A DNA stretch of 64,000 nt from JAICIG01 sp035532215. Lineage in GTDB: Bacteria > Planctomycetota > Planctomycetia > Pirellulales > JAICIG01. The stretch spans positions 1-64,000 of the forward strand of contig DATKRK010000359.1 in NCBI GenBank assembly GCA_035532215.1, written 5' to 3'. Shown piece by piece: positions 43,677 through 51,611 of the stretch. Position 1 is the stretch's first letter, and each line of letters opens with the position of its first letter. Under the pieces are notes generated by a model, which was not told the origin of the DNA, made no database searches, and was given only the letters and a program-made list of their open reading frames with translations. The translations under genes were made by a program, and so were the position numbers.

Positions 43677-44702
43677 TCACCAGCGCCATACCGCGGTGCC
43701 CCAGGCAAGGCCGGCGCCGAAGCCGCTGAGCAGCAGCCGGTCGCCCGGATGAATGCGGCCTTGGTCGAAGGCGTGGTCCAACGCCAAAGGGATGCTGCCG
43801 GCCGACGTGTTGCCGTAGCGATCGAGATCGACCATCACGCGGTTGCGGGGAATGCCCAGCACGTCGGTGGCGGTGTGGATGATGCGCAGGTTCGCCTGGT
43901 GCAACACGGCCAAGTCGATGTCGGTCGGTTTCATGCCGGCCGCGGCGAGCACGTCGGTGATCGATTCGTCGAGCAGCCGCACCGCCCAACGGAACACAAA
44001 CTGCCCGTCCATCTGCAGATATTGCAGGCCCTTGTCGAGCAAGCGGGCTTCGATCGGCTGCCGCGAACCGCCCATCGGCCGGCAAAGCAACGGAGCCCCC
44101 GAACCGTCGGCGCCGAGCGTGTAGGAAACGAGTCCCTGTTCGGCCTCGCCGCGGGCCAACAGTACCGCTCCGGCGCCATCGCCGAATAGCGGATAGGTGC
44201 GCTGATCTTGCGGATTCAAAATCCGCGAGTTGCAATCGGCGCCAATGACGAGCGCCAATTGGCTGCAGCCGGTCGAGACGAACTGCGCGGCCGTGATCAG
44301 CGCATACATGAACCCCGCGCAGGCCGCCTGCATATCGACCGCTGGCGCCCGGATGCCGAGTTGGTCTTGCACCAGGCAGGCCGTGGCCGGAAACGGCATG
44401 TCGGGCGTGAAGGTGCCGACCAGCACCAGGTCGACGTCCGCGGGCGTCACGCCGGCCCGCTCGATGGCCTTCCTTGCGGCGCGAACGGCCAGGTCGCTCG
44501 TGGCAATCTCGGGCGGAGCTTGCCGGCGCTCGCGGATGCCCGTTCGCTGCACGACCCAACCGGCATCGAAACCGAGCCGAGCCTGCAAGTCTTCGTTGGT
44601 GACGACCGCTTCGGGCACATAACTGCCCGTGGCGACGATCTGCACGCCGGTCAGACGCCGCATCGGCGCCGTGCTGTAGATGTTCTGTTTGCCTTGGCTC
44701 AT
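43677..44702 (-). CDS. fabH: 3-oxoacyl-ACP synthase III
   Basis: A 341-residue ketosynthase III that joins acetyl-CoA (or another short acyl-CoA) to malonyl-ACP, the first step of fatty-acid synthesis. Catalytic cysteine lies in QAACAGFMYAL (about 126), histidine in VLHQANLRII (about 272) and asparagine in YGNTSAGSIP (about 300). The start carries about 15 extra residues (MSQGKQNIYSTAPMRRL) before the usual beginning. It is followed 29 bases upstream by the oxidoreductase gene on the same strand; no other fab gene is nearby. Confidence 0.95.
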   Translation of the reverse strand: MSQGKQNIYSTAPMRRLTGVQIVATGSYVPEAVVTNEDLQARLGFDAGWVVQRTGIRERRQAPPEIATSDLAVRAARKAIERAGVTPADVDLVLVGTFTPDMPFPATACLVQDQLGIRAPAVDMQAACAGFMYALITAAQFVSTGCSQLALVIGADCNSRILNPQDQRTYPLFGDGAGAVLLARGEAEQGLVSYTLGADGSGAPLLCRPMGGSRQPIEARLLDKGLQYLQMDGQFVFRWAVRLLDESITDVLAAAGMKPTDIDLAVLHQANLRIIHTATDVLGIPRNRVMVDLDRYGNTSAGSIPLALDHAFDQGRIHPGDRLLLSGFGAGLAWGTAVWRW

Positions 44703-44731
44703 CCAGATTCACTCAGCCGCGGCGCTTTTAT

Positions 44732-45853
44732 TCAACGCGCGGCAGGAGGCGTTTCGATCCAGCGCCGCTCACTATACGATTCTAGCACGGCGTCGGCGAT
44801 TTGCTGGGCATTCAGCCCGTCATAAAAGCTTGGCACGGCGTCGCGGCCCTCGACGATGGCCGAAACGAACTCCCAAACCAGGTCGTAGCGAAACACGGTC
44901 GCGGGCTTGCCTTCGCGGGGATTCCGCGGGCTGTCGGCCGGCTTGAGGAATTCCTCGGGCACGTTCTCGGGCGCCAGGTCATGACCGGTGCGGCCGACGA
45001 GAATCGTATTCGGTTCGTGCAGCCGATAGACGGCCGACCCCTCTGAGCCGTTGATCTCCGCCCACTCGTGACCGAAGCCATCGCGATGATAGCCCTTGGC
45101 CAGCGTCGTCCCTTCCCAGACGCCGGTGGCGCCGCATTCGAACTCGCCGATCAAGCTCGACCAATCGTCGACGTTCGACGCTTCGCACGTCTTGCCGTCC
45201 ACCGTTTTGGTGCGCGGGGCGAACCGGGCTACGGCCCCGCAGACCTGCTTCAGCGGGCCGAGCAGGTCGATGGCGAAATCGAGCCGGTGGATGGTCATGT
45301 CGAACAAGTCGCCAGCCCCGGCCAGATGCTGGTATTGGCGCCAGCCCCAACTCGTCTCGGGCCAATCCAGAAATCGTTGCGAGCGGAAGTGTCGCGGTTC
45401 GCCCAGCGCGCCGGTCGAGATCAGCCGCTTCATGTAACGCATCGACGGGGCGAAGCGATAGGTAAAGGCCGTCATGTGCACGACGCCCTGGTCGCGCGCC
45501 GCCTCATACATTTCGCGAACCTCGCCGGCGTTCAGTCCCAGCGGCTTTTCGCACATCACGTGCTTTCCGCCGCGGGCGGCCGCCAGGGCGATCGGCTTGT
45601 GCGTAAAATTAGGCGTGGCGATGATCACGGCGTCGACGTCGGGATCGGCGCACAGGGCTTCGGCGTCGGTGGTGATTTTGTCGACGCCCCAGTCGCTGCG
45701 GCGCTTTTCGAGCAGCTTGGGATCGGCGTCGCAAACGGCAACCAATTCAGCCCGCGGATCGATCCGGATGCCGGGTACGTGGTGGTAATCGCTGACGGCG
45801 CCGGCGCCGATCATGGCAATCCGCACCGGAGGTTGTGAACGTTGAATGCCCAT
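44732..45853 (-). CDS. Gfo/Idh/MocA family oxidoreductase
   Basis: 373 residues. An N-terminal Rossmann domain (VRIAMIGAGAVSDYHH) is followed by the EKPLGLNAGE motif (lysine about 103) and a C-terminal domain with GDLFDMTIHRLDFAIDLLG carrying the catalytic-type histidine. The family oxidises or reduces sugars and cyclitols with NAD(P). No Tat signal is present, so it is cytoplasmic. Start 45853 (MGIQRSQPPVRIA) fits the family; the open frame beyond has no matching character. Substrate not predictable. Divergent from the NRDE gene. Confidence 0.88.
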   Translation of the reverse strand: MGIQRSQPPVRIAMIGAGAVSDYHHVPGIRIDPRAELVAVCDADPKLLEKRRSDWGVDKITTDAEALCADPDVDAVIIATPNFTHKPIALAAARGGKHVMCEKPLGLNAGEVREMYEAARDQGVVHMTAFTYRFAPSMRYMKRLISTGALGEPRHFRSQRFLDWPETSWGWRQYQHLAGAGDLFDMTIHRLDFAIDLLGPLKQVCGAVARFAPRTKTVDGKTCEASNVDDWSSLIGEFECGATGVWEGTTLAKGYHRDGFGHEWAEINGSEGSAVYRLHEPNTILVGRTGHDLAPENVPEEFLKPADSPRNPREGKPATVFRYDLVWEFVSAIVEGRDAVPSFYDGLNAQQIADAVLESYSERRWIETPPAAR

Positions 45854-45983
45854 AGTTTTTGCGTGAGGCCAGGCTTCGTCCAGTTGCAACCCAAAGCGTA
45901 TGATGTTTGCGGTGAGATCACAAGGCCGCGGGCGGACGAATCGGCCCGACTGACGATAACGTAACGAGAGATTTGACGGTCGC

Positions 45984-46751
45984 ATGTGCCTGTTGGCCAT
46001 CCATTTCCGTAGCTTTGCCGAGGCGCCGCTGGCAGCGGCCGCCAACCGGGAAGAATTCTTCAACCGGGCCTCGCTGCCGCCCCAATTAATTACAGCGGCC
46101 GCTCCCGGCGCGCCGCGCGTGTTGTGCGGCGTCGACGCCTTGGCCGGCGGAACCTGGCTAGGGGTCAACGAGCGGGGGCTGTTCGTGGCGGTCACGAATC
46201 GACCCAAGACGAGCGTGCCGCTGGCGCCGCGATCGCGGGGCCAGTTGTGTCTCGACCTGCTCGCCTGCCGCAGCGCCGAGGAAGCCAGCCGCCGCGCCGT
46301 CGACGAACTTTCGACCGGCCGCTATGCAGGCGCGAATTACGTCTGCGTCGATTCGGCCTCGGGCAACGTGATCCACGCCGGCGACCAGATCGAACGCATC
46401 TCGCTCGAACCGGGCCTGCACTTGCTCGCCAACGGCGACCTCGACGATCCGGGCGACTCGCGGTTGAACTTGGCGCGAGAGCTGTTCACTGCCCGCCCGT
46501 CCGGTACGGCTGTGGAATTCCTGGCCGCGGCCCAACAGGTTTGCGGGCACTACCTGCCGGGCGCCGGCCCAGGCCGGCCATCGATCGTGCTGCGCGCGGC
46601 CGATCGGGGAACCGTTTCGTCGACGCTCGTGTCGCTCGCCGCGGCCCCGGCGCTGGCCGTTTATCGATACGCCGCCGGCCCACCCGATCGAACGCCGTTC
46701 GAAGATTTTTCACCGCTGCTGCGTTCGCTTTGTGACGTTTCTGCGAAATAG
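45984..46751 (+). CDS. NRDE (TANGO2-like) family protein
   Basis: 255 residues. The start MCLLAIHFRS has the conserved Cys2 of this Ntn-hydrolase-like family, followed by AAANREEFFNRASLPP, where the family motif NRDE reads NREE. GGTWLGVNERGLFVAVTNRP is the second conserved block. The animal TANGO2 protein is linked to heme and lipid handling, and the bacterial role is unresolved. Confidence 0.85.
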   Translation: MCLLAIHFRSFAEAPLAAAANREEFFNRASLPPQLITAAAPGAPRVLCGVDALAGGTWLGVNERGLFVAVTNRPKTSVPLAPRSRGQLCLDLLACRSAEEASRRAVDELSTGRYAGANYVCVDSASGNVIHAGDQIERISLEPGLHLLANGDLDDPGDSRLNLARELFTARPSGTAVEFLAAAQQVCGHYLPGAGPGRPSIVLRAADRGTVSSTLVSLAAAPALAVYRYAAGPPDRTPFEDFSPLLRSLCDVSAK

Positions 46752-46881
46752 ACGAAACGCGGCGCCGTTCAAAATGCCTCAAATCGAAGCGGCTCCAACA
46801 GTGGGGGCGTTTTGACCTATCCTTATCGGGTCGAGTGCGTCGCTTCGCCCCGCTTTGGTCTGGCCGCCGACGCTGGACTAA

Positions 46882-46951
46882 GCAGGGAGGGCCGGGCGCC
46901 CTCGCCCGGCGGCGACGCAGGGAGGGCCGGGCGCCCTCGCCCGGCGGCGAC
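46882..46951. repeat. Perfect tandem duplication of 35 bases
   Basis: 46882-46916 and 46917-46951 are identical (GCAGGGAGGGCCGGGCGCCC...GGCGAC). Further partial units with GCGCCCGGAGCTAC follow at 46978-47022. The units contain CCGGGCG palindromes. They fill most of the 321-base gap before the GNAT gene at 47073. Confidence 0.75.
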
Positions 46952-47072
46952 GATTCTCCGGGCGGGGGCGCCCGGTGCTACATCGGTCGCGCCCGGAGCT
47001 ACATCGGGGCGCCCGGAGCTACGTTCATTGAATCATTCTGTCGCGACGGACTCGCCCTTGCCGAGGCGCCTG

Positions 47073-48242
47073 ATGGCTTCCGCTCTTGAACTTGCTCCCT
47101 CGCCAAACACGCCGTCGGCGCCGCACTCGCCCAACGAGCGCTTCGTCACGCGGACAACGGTCGCCGAATTCGCCGCCTGGGAAGCGGCTTGGGAATTGCT
47201 CGCCGCGGCCTCGCCCAGTCCGATGCAGTCGTTCGCTTGGATCGAAGCCGCAGCGGCGACGACCGGCGCCGCCGGCAGATTGCGTTTGATCGGCCTGCAG
47301 GCGGGCGAACACTTGACCGCGGTGGCGCCGTTGGTGCAATTCCCCGGCGGCTGGGTTCGCCCGTGGGAATTGCTCAACCTGGCCAAGCTCTACGAGCCGG
47401 CCGATCTGGTCGCGGCCGACGCCGCGGCGCTCGAAGCGCTGGCCGGCGAATTGGCTCGCCGCGGCTTGCCGCTCTGCTTCGGCCGCTTGCCCGCCGTTTC
47501 GCCGACGATCGAAGCGATCCGCCGGGCGTACCGCCGCGGCTGGGTCGTCTGTCGGCCGCAGGCCAGCACGCCCTACATTCCGCTCGACGAGAGTTGGTCG
47601 GCGCCCGAAAGCAAAATTTCTTCGCGGCGCCGTTCCGACTTTCGCCGCTCGCAGCGGCACGCGGCCGAACTCGGGGAAACGTCGGCGGAGATTCTCTCGC
47701 CCGCCGCGGAAGACGTCGATCGGCTGCTCGATCTCGCCTTCGAGGTGGAAAGCCGCTCTTGGAAAGGCGAGCAGGGCACGGCGCTGGCTCGCGATGCCGC
47801 GCGCGGCGCCTTTTATTGCCGCTATGCACGGCAGGCCGCGAGCCGCGGCCAACTGCGGGTCGGCTTTCTGCGGATCGGCGAACTGGCGGCGGCTATGCAA
47901 ATCAGCGTGGTTGCGTCCGAATCGCTGTGGGTGCTCAAAGTCGGCTACGATCCGCAATTTCAAAAGGCCAGCCCCGGCATTTTGTTGATGGTCGAACAAA
48001 TCAAGCACGCCGTCGCCGAAGGACTGGCCAGCTACGAACTGCTGGGCACGGTCGAGCCGTGGATTCAGGTCTGGACCGAGCACGAACGGAAGTGCGTTTC
48101 GCTGCGCGCCTACCCGGCGAACTTCCGCGGCCTGACCGCGCTGGCGAGCGACGCCGCTCGCAAGGCGATTCGAAATTGGAGCAACCGCACGTCATGCAAA
48201 GCCTCGCCAGCTACCTGCGCCGGACCGCCTCGAACTACTTGA
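47073..48242 (+). CDS. BioF2-type GNAT acetyltransferase (Acetyltransf_6)
   Basis: 389 residues. It has the two-lobed form of the FemAB/CelD-like acetyltransferases: SPMQSFAWIEAAAATTG near the start, and ISSRRRSDFRRSQRHAAELG followed by LDLAFEVESRSWKGEQGTAL in the second lobe, then LLMVEQIKHAVAEGL. Members act in cell-surface polysaccharide or peptidoglycan modification; substrate here unknown. The frame is open upstream through the GC-rich tandem repeat, so ATG 47073 is the likely start. The gene end overlaps the next by 49 bases. Confidence 0.75.
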   Translation: MASALELAPSPNTPSAPHSPNERFVTRTTVAEFAAWEAAWELLAAASPSPMQSFAWIEAAAATTGAAGRLRLIGLQAGEHLTAVAPLVQFPGGWVRPWELLNLAKLYEPADLVAADAAALEALAGELARRGLPLCFGRLPAVSPTIEAIRRAYRRGWVVCRPQASTPYIPLDESWSAPESKISSRRRSDFRRSQRHAAELGETSAEILSPAAEDVDRLLDLAFEVESRSWKGEQGTALARDAARGAFYCRYARQAASRGQLRVGFLRIGELAAAMQISVVASESLWVLKVGYDPQFQKASPGILLMVEQIKHAVAEGLASYELLGTVEPWIQVWTEHERKCVSLRAYPANFRGLTALASDAARKAIRNWSNRTSCKASPATCAGPPRTT

Positions 48243-49051
48243 GCCCCTTGGCGGCCCGCGCCGCCCGCGCGTATATCGCCGGGCCGGAACTCGAAGACGC
48301 GCTTCGGGTCTCGCAACAACTCGCCGCGCGCGGTTTCACGGCCACGCTTGGCTTTTGGGACGGCCCGGACGACACGCCCCGCGGCGTGGCCGACTATTAT
48401 TTGGCTGCTCTCGACGCGATTGAGGCCTCGAGGCTCGACGCCTACTTGTCGATCAAGCTGCCGGGCTTGCGCGGCTCGCAGACGCTCGTCGACGAAGTCT
48501 TGGCTCGCGCGAGAGAACATCGCATCCAAATCCATTTCGACTCGCACGGGCCGGAAACCGCCGACGAAGCGTGGCAGGCGATCGTTCGCGCCTCGGCCGA
48601 CCGCGAGTTGGCGCTGAGCGTCTCCGTGCCCGGCCGCTGGCGACGCAGCTTGGACGACGCAGAGGCGGCCATTGCTTACGGCGTGGCGGTGCGGGTGGTC
48701 AAAGGCCAATGGCCCGATTCCGAGTATCCAGACCTCGACATGCGCGAAGGTTTTTTGAGCGTCATCGATCGCCTCGCCGGCCGCGCTCGGCACGTCGCCG
48801 TCGCCAGCCACGACGCACCGCTGGCCGCCGAATCGGTGCGGCGGCTGCGAGCGGCGAACACCTCGAACGAACTGGAACTGCTCTACGGCCTGCCCGAGCG
48901 GCGCTCGCTACGTCAGGTGGAGCAAGACCGGACGCCGGTGCGGTTCTATGTGCCCTACGGCAAAGCCTACCTCCCCTACGCCCTGGGCCAGGCCCGGCGA
49001 AATCCGCGTTTGATCTGGTGGATGCTGCGAGACACAGTGTTGAGAAGGTGA
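48194..49051 (+). CDS. Proline dehydrogenase-like protein
   Basis: 285 residues, near the usual size of single-domain proline dehydrogenases. The C-terminal motif VRFYVPYGKAYLPYALGQAR corresponds to the family signature that binds FAD and proline; barrel strands include YLSIKLPGL, IQIHFDSHG and AVRVVKGQW. The enzyme would oxidise proline to pyrroline-5-carboxylate. No P5C dehydrogenase lies beside it. It overlaps the acetyltransferase gene by 49 bases in another frame, so the ATG at 48194 may be a little early, but the sequence from there reads naturally. Confidence 0.75.
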   Translation: MQSLASYLRRTASNYLSPLAARAARAYIAGPELEDALRVSQQLAARGFTATLGFWDGPDDTPRGVADYYLAALDAIEASRLDAYLSIKLPGLRGSQTLVDEVLARAREHRIQIHFDSHGPETADEAWQAIVRASADRELALSVSVPGRWRRSLDDAEAAIAYGVAVRVVKGQWPDSEYPDLDMREGFLSVIDRLAGRARHVAVASHDAPLAAESVRRLRAANTSNELELLYGLPERRSLRQVEQDRTPVRFYVPYGKAYLPYALGQARRNPRLIWWMLRDTVLRR

Positions 49052-49218
49052 AAGGGGGCAGCGCCTCGCGCTCCTTCGAAGTCGTTTTGACGATCGGGTG
49101 GCTGGCGGCAGAGCGAAGCGATGCCCCGGCAAACTGGGGCTTCGCCAAGGCTCAGCCGCCAGCCACCCGGCCGTTTAGTAGATTTGATGACGTGCTGGCA
49201 TAACAAGGAGAGCATCGC

Positions 49219-49953
49219 ATGCGACACGATGGACGCCGGCAGGATGAACTGCGGCCGCTGAAGATCAAACGCCGCTATACGCGGGCGGCGCCGGGCAGCG
49301 TGCTGATCTCAGCGGGCCGCACGACCGTGCTCTGTACGGCCAGCGTCGAAGAGCAGGCGCCGCCCTGGATGAAAGGTCAAGGCCGCGGCTGGGTCACGGC
49401 CGAATACAACATGCTGCCCGGCAGCACCAGCCCGCGAAAGCCCCGCGAGCGCGGCGGCAAGGTCGACGGCCGCACGACCGAAATCCAGCGGCTGATCGGC
49501 CGCAGCCTGCGGGCCGTGGTCGATCTCGAAGCCCTCGGCGAACGGGCGATCACCGTCGATTGCGACGTGCTCGAAGCCGACGGCGGCACGCGCACCGCCA
49601 GCATCACCGGCGCCTTCGTGGCGCTAGCCGACGCGATCCACTCGATGAAAGGGCTGCTCGGCGATCGCCAGCCGCTCAAAGACAGCGTGGCCGCCGTCAG
49701 CGTCGGCCTGGTCGACGGCAAGGCCTTGCTCGATCTCGACTATCACGAAGACTTCGCCGCCTCGGTCGACATGAACGTCGTGATGACCGGCGCCGGGCAA
49801 TTCGTCGAAGTGCAAGGCACGGGCGAAGAGGCAACCTTCAGCGAGCAGGAACTCACGGCGCTGGTGAAACTCGCCCGCGGCGGCATCCGCAAGCTCCAGC
49901 AATTCCAGCAGGCCTCGCTCGGCAAGCAATGGGCTTGGCCGGCGAAAGGGTAA
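49219..49953 (+). CDS. rph: Ribonuclease PH
   Basis: A 244-residue phosphorolytic 3'-5' exonuclease for tRNA 3' ends. It starts MRHDGRRQDELRPLKIKRRY, preceded by AAGGAGA at ideal distance. The RNase PH motifs GWVTAEYNMLPGSTSPRKPR, RTTEIQRLIGRSLRAVVDL and DCDVLEADGGTRTASITGA are complete, including the phosphate-binding arginine region and the DCDV aspartates. Length matches the family. Confidence 0.97.
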   Translation: MRHDGRRQDELRPLKIKRRYTRAAPGSVLISAGRTTVLCTASVEEQAPPWMKGQGRGWVTAEYNMLPGSTSPRKPRERGGKVDGRTTEIQRLIGRSLRAVVDLEALGERAITVDCDVLEADGGTRTASITGAFVALADAIHSMKGLLGDRQPLKDSVAAVSVGLVDGKALLDLDYHEDFAASVDMNVVMTGAGQFVEVQGTGEEATFSEQELTALVKLARGGIRKLQQFQQASLGKQWAWPAKG

Positions 49954-49956
49954 CCT

Positions 49957-49977
49957 CCCTCTCCCTTTGGGAGAGGG
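49957..49977. terminator. Hairpin after rph
   Basis: CCCTCTCCC-TTT-GGGAGAGGG lies four bases after the rph stop. The stem is perfect, but no T-run follows, so it may be part of a widely dispersed repeat (CTCTCCC...GGGGTGAGGG) instead of a true factor-independent terminator. Confidence 0.35.
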
Positions 49978-50048
49978 CCGGGGTGAGGGCAAGACGCGCC
50001 CGCAGCCACCTTCACCCTCTGCTCGAGCGATTCACGCGCGGCGGAGCA

Positions 50049-50555
50049 TCATAACCTACGCTCGGGCTGGTGCGGGCCTCCCTCCCCCAGCTCCAAAAAA
50101 TACGCCTGATCGCAACGCGCCGACAAATGCTCCGGCTCGAACGGCCGGAAGCCGAACGACTCGTAAAGCTTAACCGCCGCGACCAGCGTCGCCGCGGTTT
50201 CCAGCTCGATCCGCCGAAAGCCAAGTTTCCTGGCCCGGTCGAGGGCCTGTTCCAGCAGCCGCTTGCCGAGCCCTTGTCCGCGGCAAGCCGATGCCAGGTA
50301 CATCTTGCGCAATTCGCACCGCTTATCGTCGATCGGCGAAATTCCGACGCTGCCGATGATCTGGCCGTCCCGATCGACCAGCACGTCGAACGAACCGCGG
50401 CGGCGGTGGTAGTTGGCCTCCAGGTCGTCCAAATCGGCGTCGGTCGACGCCGGGTCGGGGGCCAAGCCGTGGTCGCAAAGGATCGTGAACACCAGGCGGC
50501 GCACCGCCGGGGCGTCGCCGTTGGTCGCGGGCCGGATTCGGAAGGTTTCTTCCAT
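50049..50555 (-). CDS. GNAT family N-acetyltransferase
   Basis: 168 residues. The acetyl-CoA loop is ACRGQGLGKRLLEQAL (R/Q-x-x-G-x-G/A) preceded by strand LRKMYLAS, and the end LYESFGFRPFEPEHLSARCD is typical of small GNAT enzymes. Substrate unknown. It converges with rph, leaving 95 bases. Confidence 0.85.
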   Translation of the reverse strand: MEETFRIRPATNGDAPAVRRLVFTILCDHGLAPDPASTDADLDDLEANYHRRRGSFDVLVDRDGQIIGSVGISPIDDKRCELRKMYLASACRGQGLGKRLLEQALDRARKLGFRRIELETAATLVAAVKLYESFGFRPFEPEHLSARCDQAYFLELGEGGPHQPERRL

Positions 50556-50762
50556 CGCAGCAGCAAATTATAGCATGCCCGCGGCGACGACAGAGTAAAC
50601 AAGTCGTGGGGCGGCCTTCCCAGGCCGTCGCAGTCTTTCATGGTTCAGCAACCGGGCCGAACCGGCGAGCGGCGTCGGGTGTCAAAATTATACGATGGGG
50701 GCGCCTCTCCTGATTCGGCGCGCCCTGCGGCGCCTGCGATCCGCTGGCCGCAAGTAAAAGCG

Positions 50763-50791
50763 CTGACAGGACTTTCCGGGGCGTGTAGAAT
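50763..50791 (+). promoter_or_regulatory. Promoter of rsfS
   Basis: CTGACA (50763-50768), a 17-base spacer and TAGAAT (50786-50791) give a good sigma-70-type match. Transcription would begin about 30 bases before the GTG start of rsfS. Confidence 0.6.
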
Positions 50792-50830
50792 GATTGCGGG
50801 CGCGCAATTCCTTGACATGAAAGGAACCTC

Positions 50831-51256
50831 GTGGCCATTTCCAGCATTGGTCAGCAATCGTCTGCGTCACAATCCGGTCGTTCTCTCGAACTCGCGCTGG
50901 CCGCAGCGCGGACCGCCGCCGAAAACCGCGGACGCGACATCGTGGTGCTTGACATGCGCGAAGTGACCCCCGTGTTCGACTATTTCGTCCTGGCTACCGG
51001 CAGCAGTCGCCGCCAGTTGCACGCCATGAGCGAGGAGATCGATCACAAACTGGAAGACGAAATGGGCGACCATCGCCTGGGGCTGGAAGGCTACCAGCAC
51101 AGCCGCTGGATTCTGCTCGATTACGGCGACGTGGTCGTGCATCTGTTCGAGCCCGAGGCCCGCGAGTATTACGGCCTGGAAGACCTCTGGTGCGAGGCTC
51201 GCCGCGTGCCGGTCGAGCTGCCGCCCGGCGCCGAAGGGCTGCACGTGGCGCCGTAA
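50831..51256 (+). CDS. rsfS: Ribosomal silencing factor RsfS
   Basis: 141 residues from a GTG start, with AAGGA six bases upstream. The family core is visible: DIVVLDMREVTPVFDYFVLA, SSRRQLHAMSEEIDHKL and GYQHSRWILLDYGDVVVHLF, followed by EPEAREYYGLEDLW. RsfS binds ribosomal protein L14 and blocks subunit joining when nutrients are short. It stands alone instead of beside nadD, its usual neighbour in many bacteria. A short C-terminal tail is unique. Confidence 0.95.
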   Translation: MAISSIGQQSSASQSGRSLELALAAARTAAENRGRDIVVLDMREVTPVFDYFVLATGSSRRQLHAMSEEIDHKLEDEMGDHRLGLEGYQHSRWILLDYGDVVVHLFEPEAREYYGLEDLWCEARRVPVELPPGAEGLHVAP

Positions 51257-51325
51257 CGGCGATTGGCTCTGTCTGGCAAACGTTGCGCGGCAGTAGCTCG
51301 AGCAATTGCCCCGATCGACGTCAGG

Positions 51326-51460
51326 AGATCACGAAAACGCGAAAGAGCGAAAGCACGAAAGGGAGTTCCCCTCGCGGGCGAAGCTGGCGGCAAGTATCTC
51401 AATCTATTTGACTTAACTCTGCTTTTTTCGCGTTTTCGTCATTTCGCGTTTTCGTGATCT
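51326..51460. repeat. Inverted-repeat element, copy 2
   Basis: Outer arms 51326-51344 (AGATCACGAAAACGCGAAA) and 51442-51460 are exact inverses. The left side continues GAGCGAAAGCACGAAAG, nearly as in the element at 18064. It fills part of the 355-base gap 51257-51611 before argS, where no gene is seen. Confidence 0.75.
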
Positions 51461-51611
51461 GCATTCCGTTCGGAAATCCTCGTTTTGTCTTGCCGTTGCG
51501 TGGCGTCGCCCCTCTGTCCCTTTTGCGTTCGGCGCTTTATCTTCGCAGTGAACCGGATCGGCCATTGCCGATCTTGTAAGAAACGCCGCAACGTCGAAGG
51601 TCCCCACCTGC

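Noticed and set aside
45854..46207. N-terminal extension of the Gfo/Idh/MocA oxidoreductase
   Set aside because: It runs into the divergent NRDE gene, and the Rossmann start fits the ATG at 45853.
46812..47072. N-terminal extension of the acetyltransferase
   Set aside because: It would translate the 35-base tandem repeat; the family-like sequence begins after 47073.
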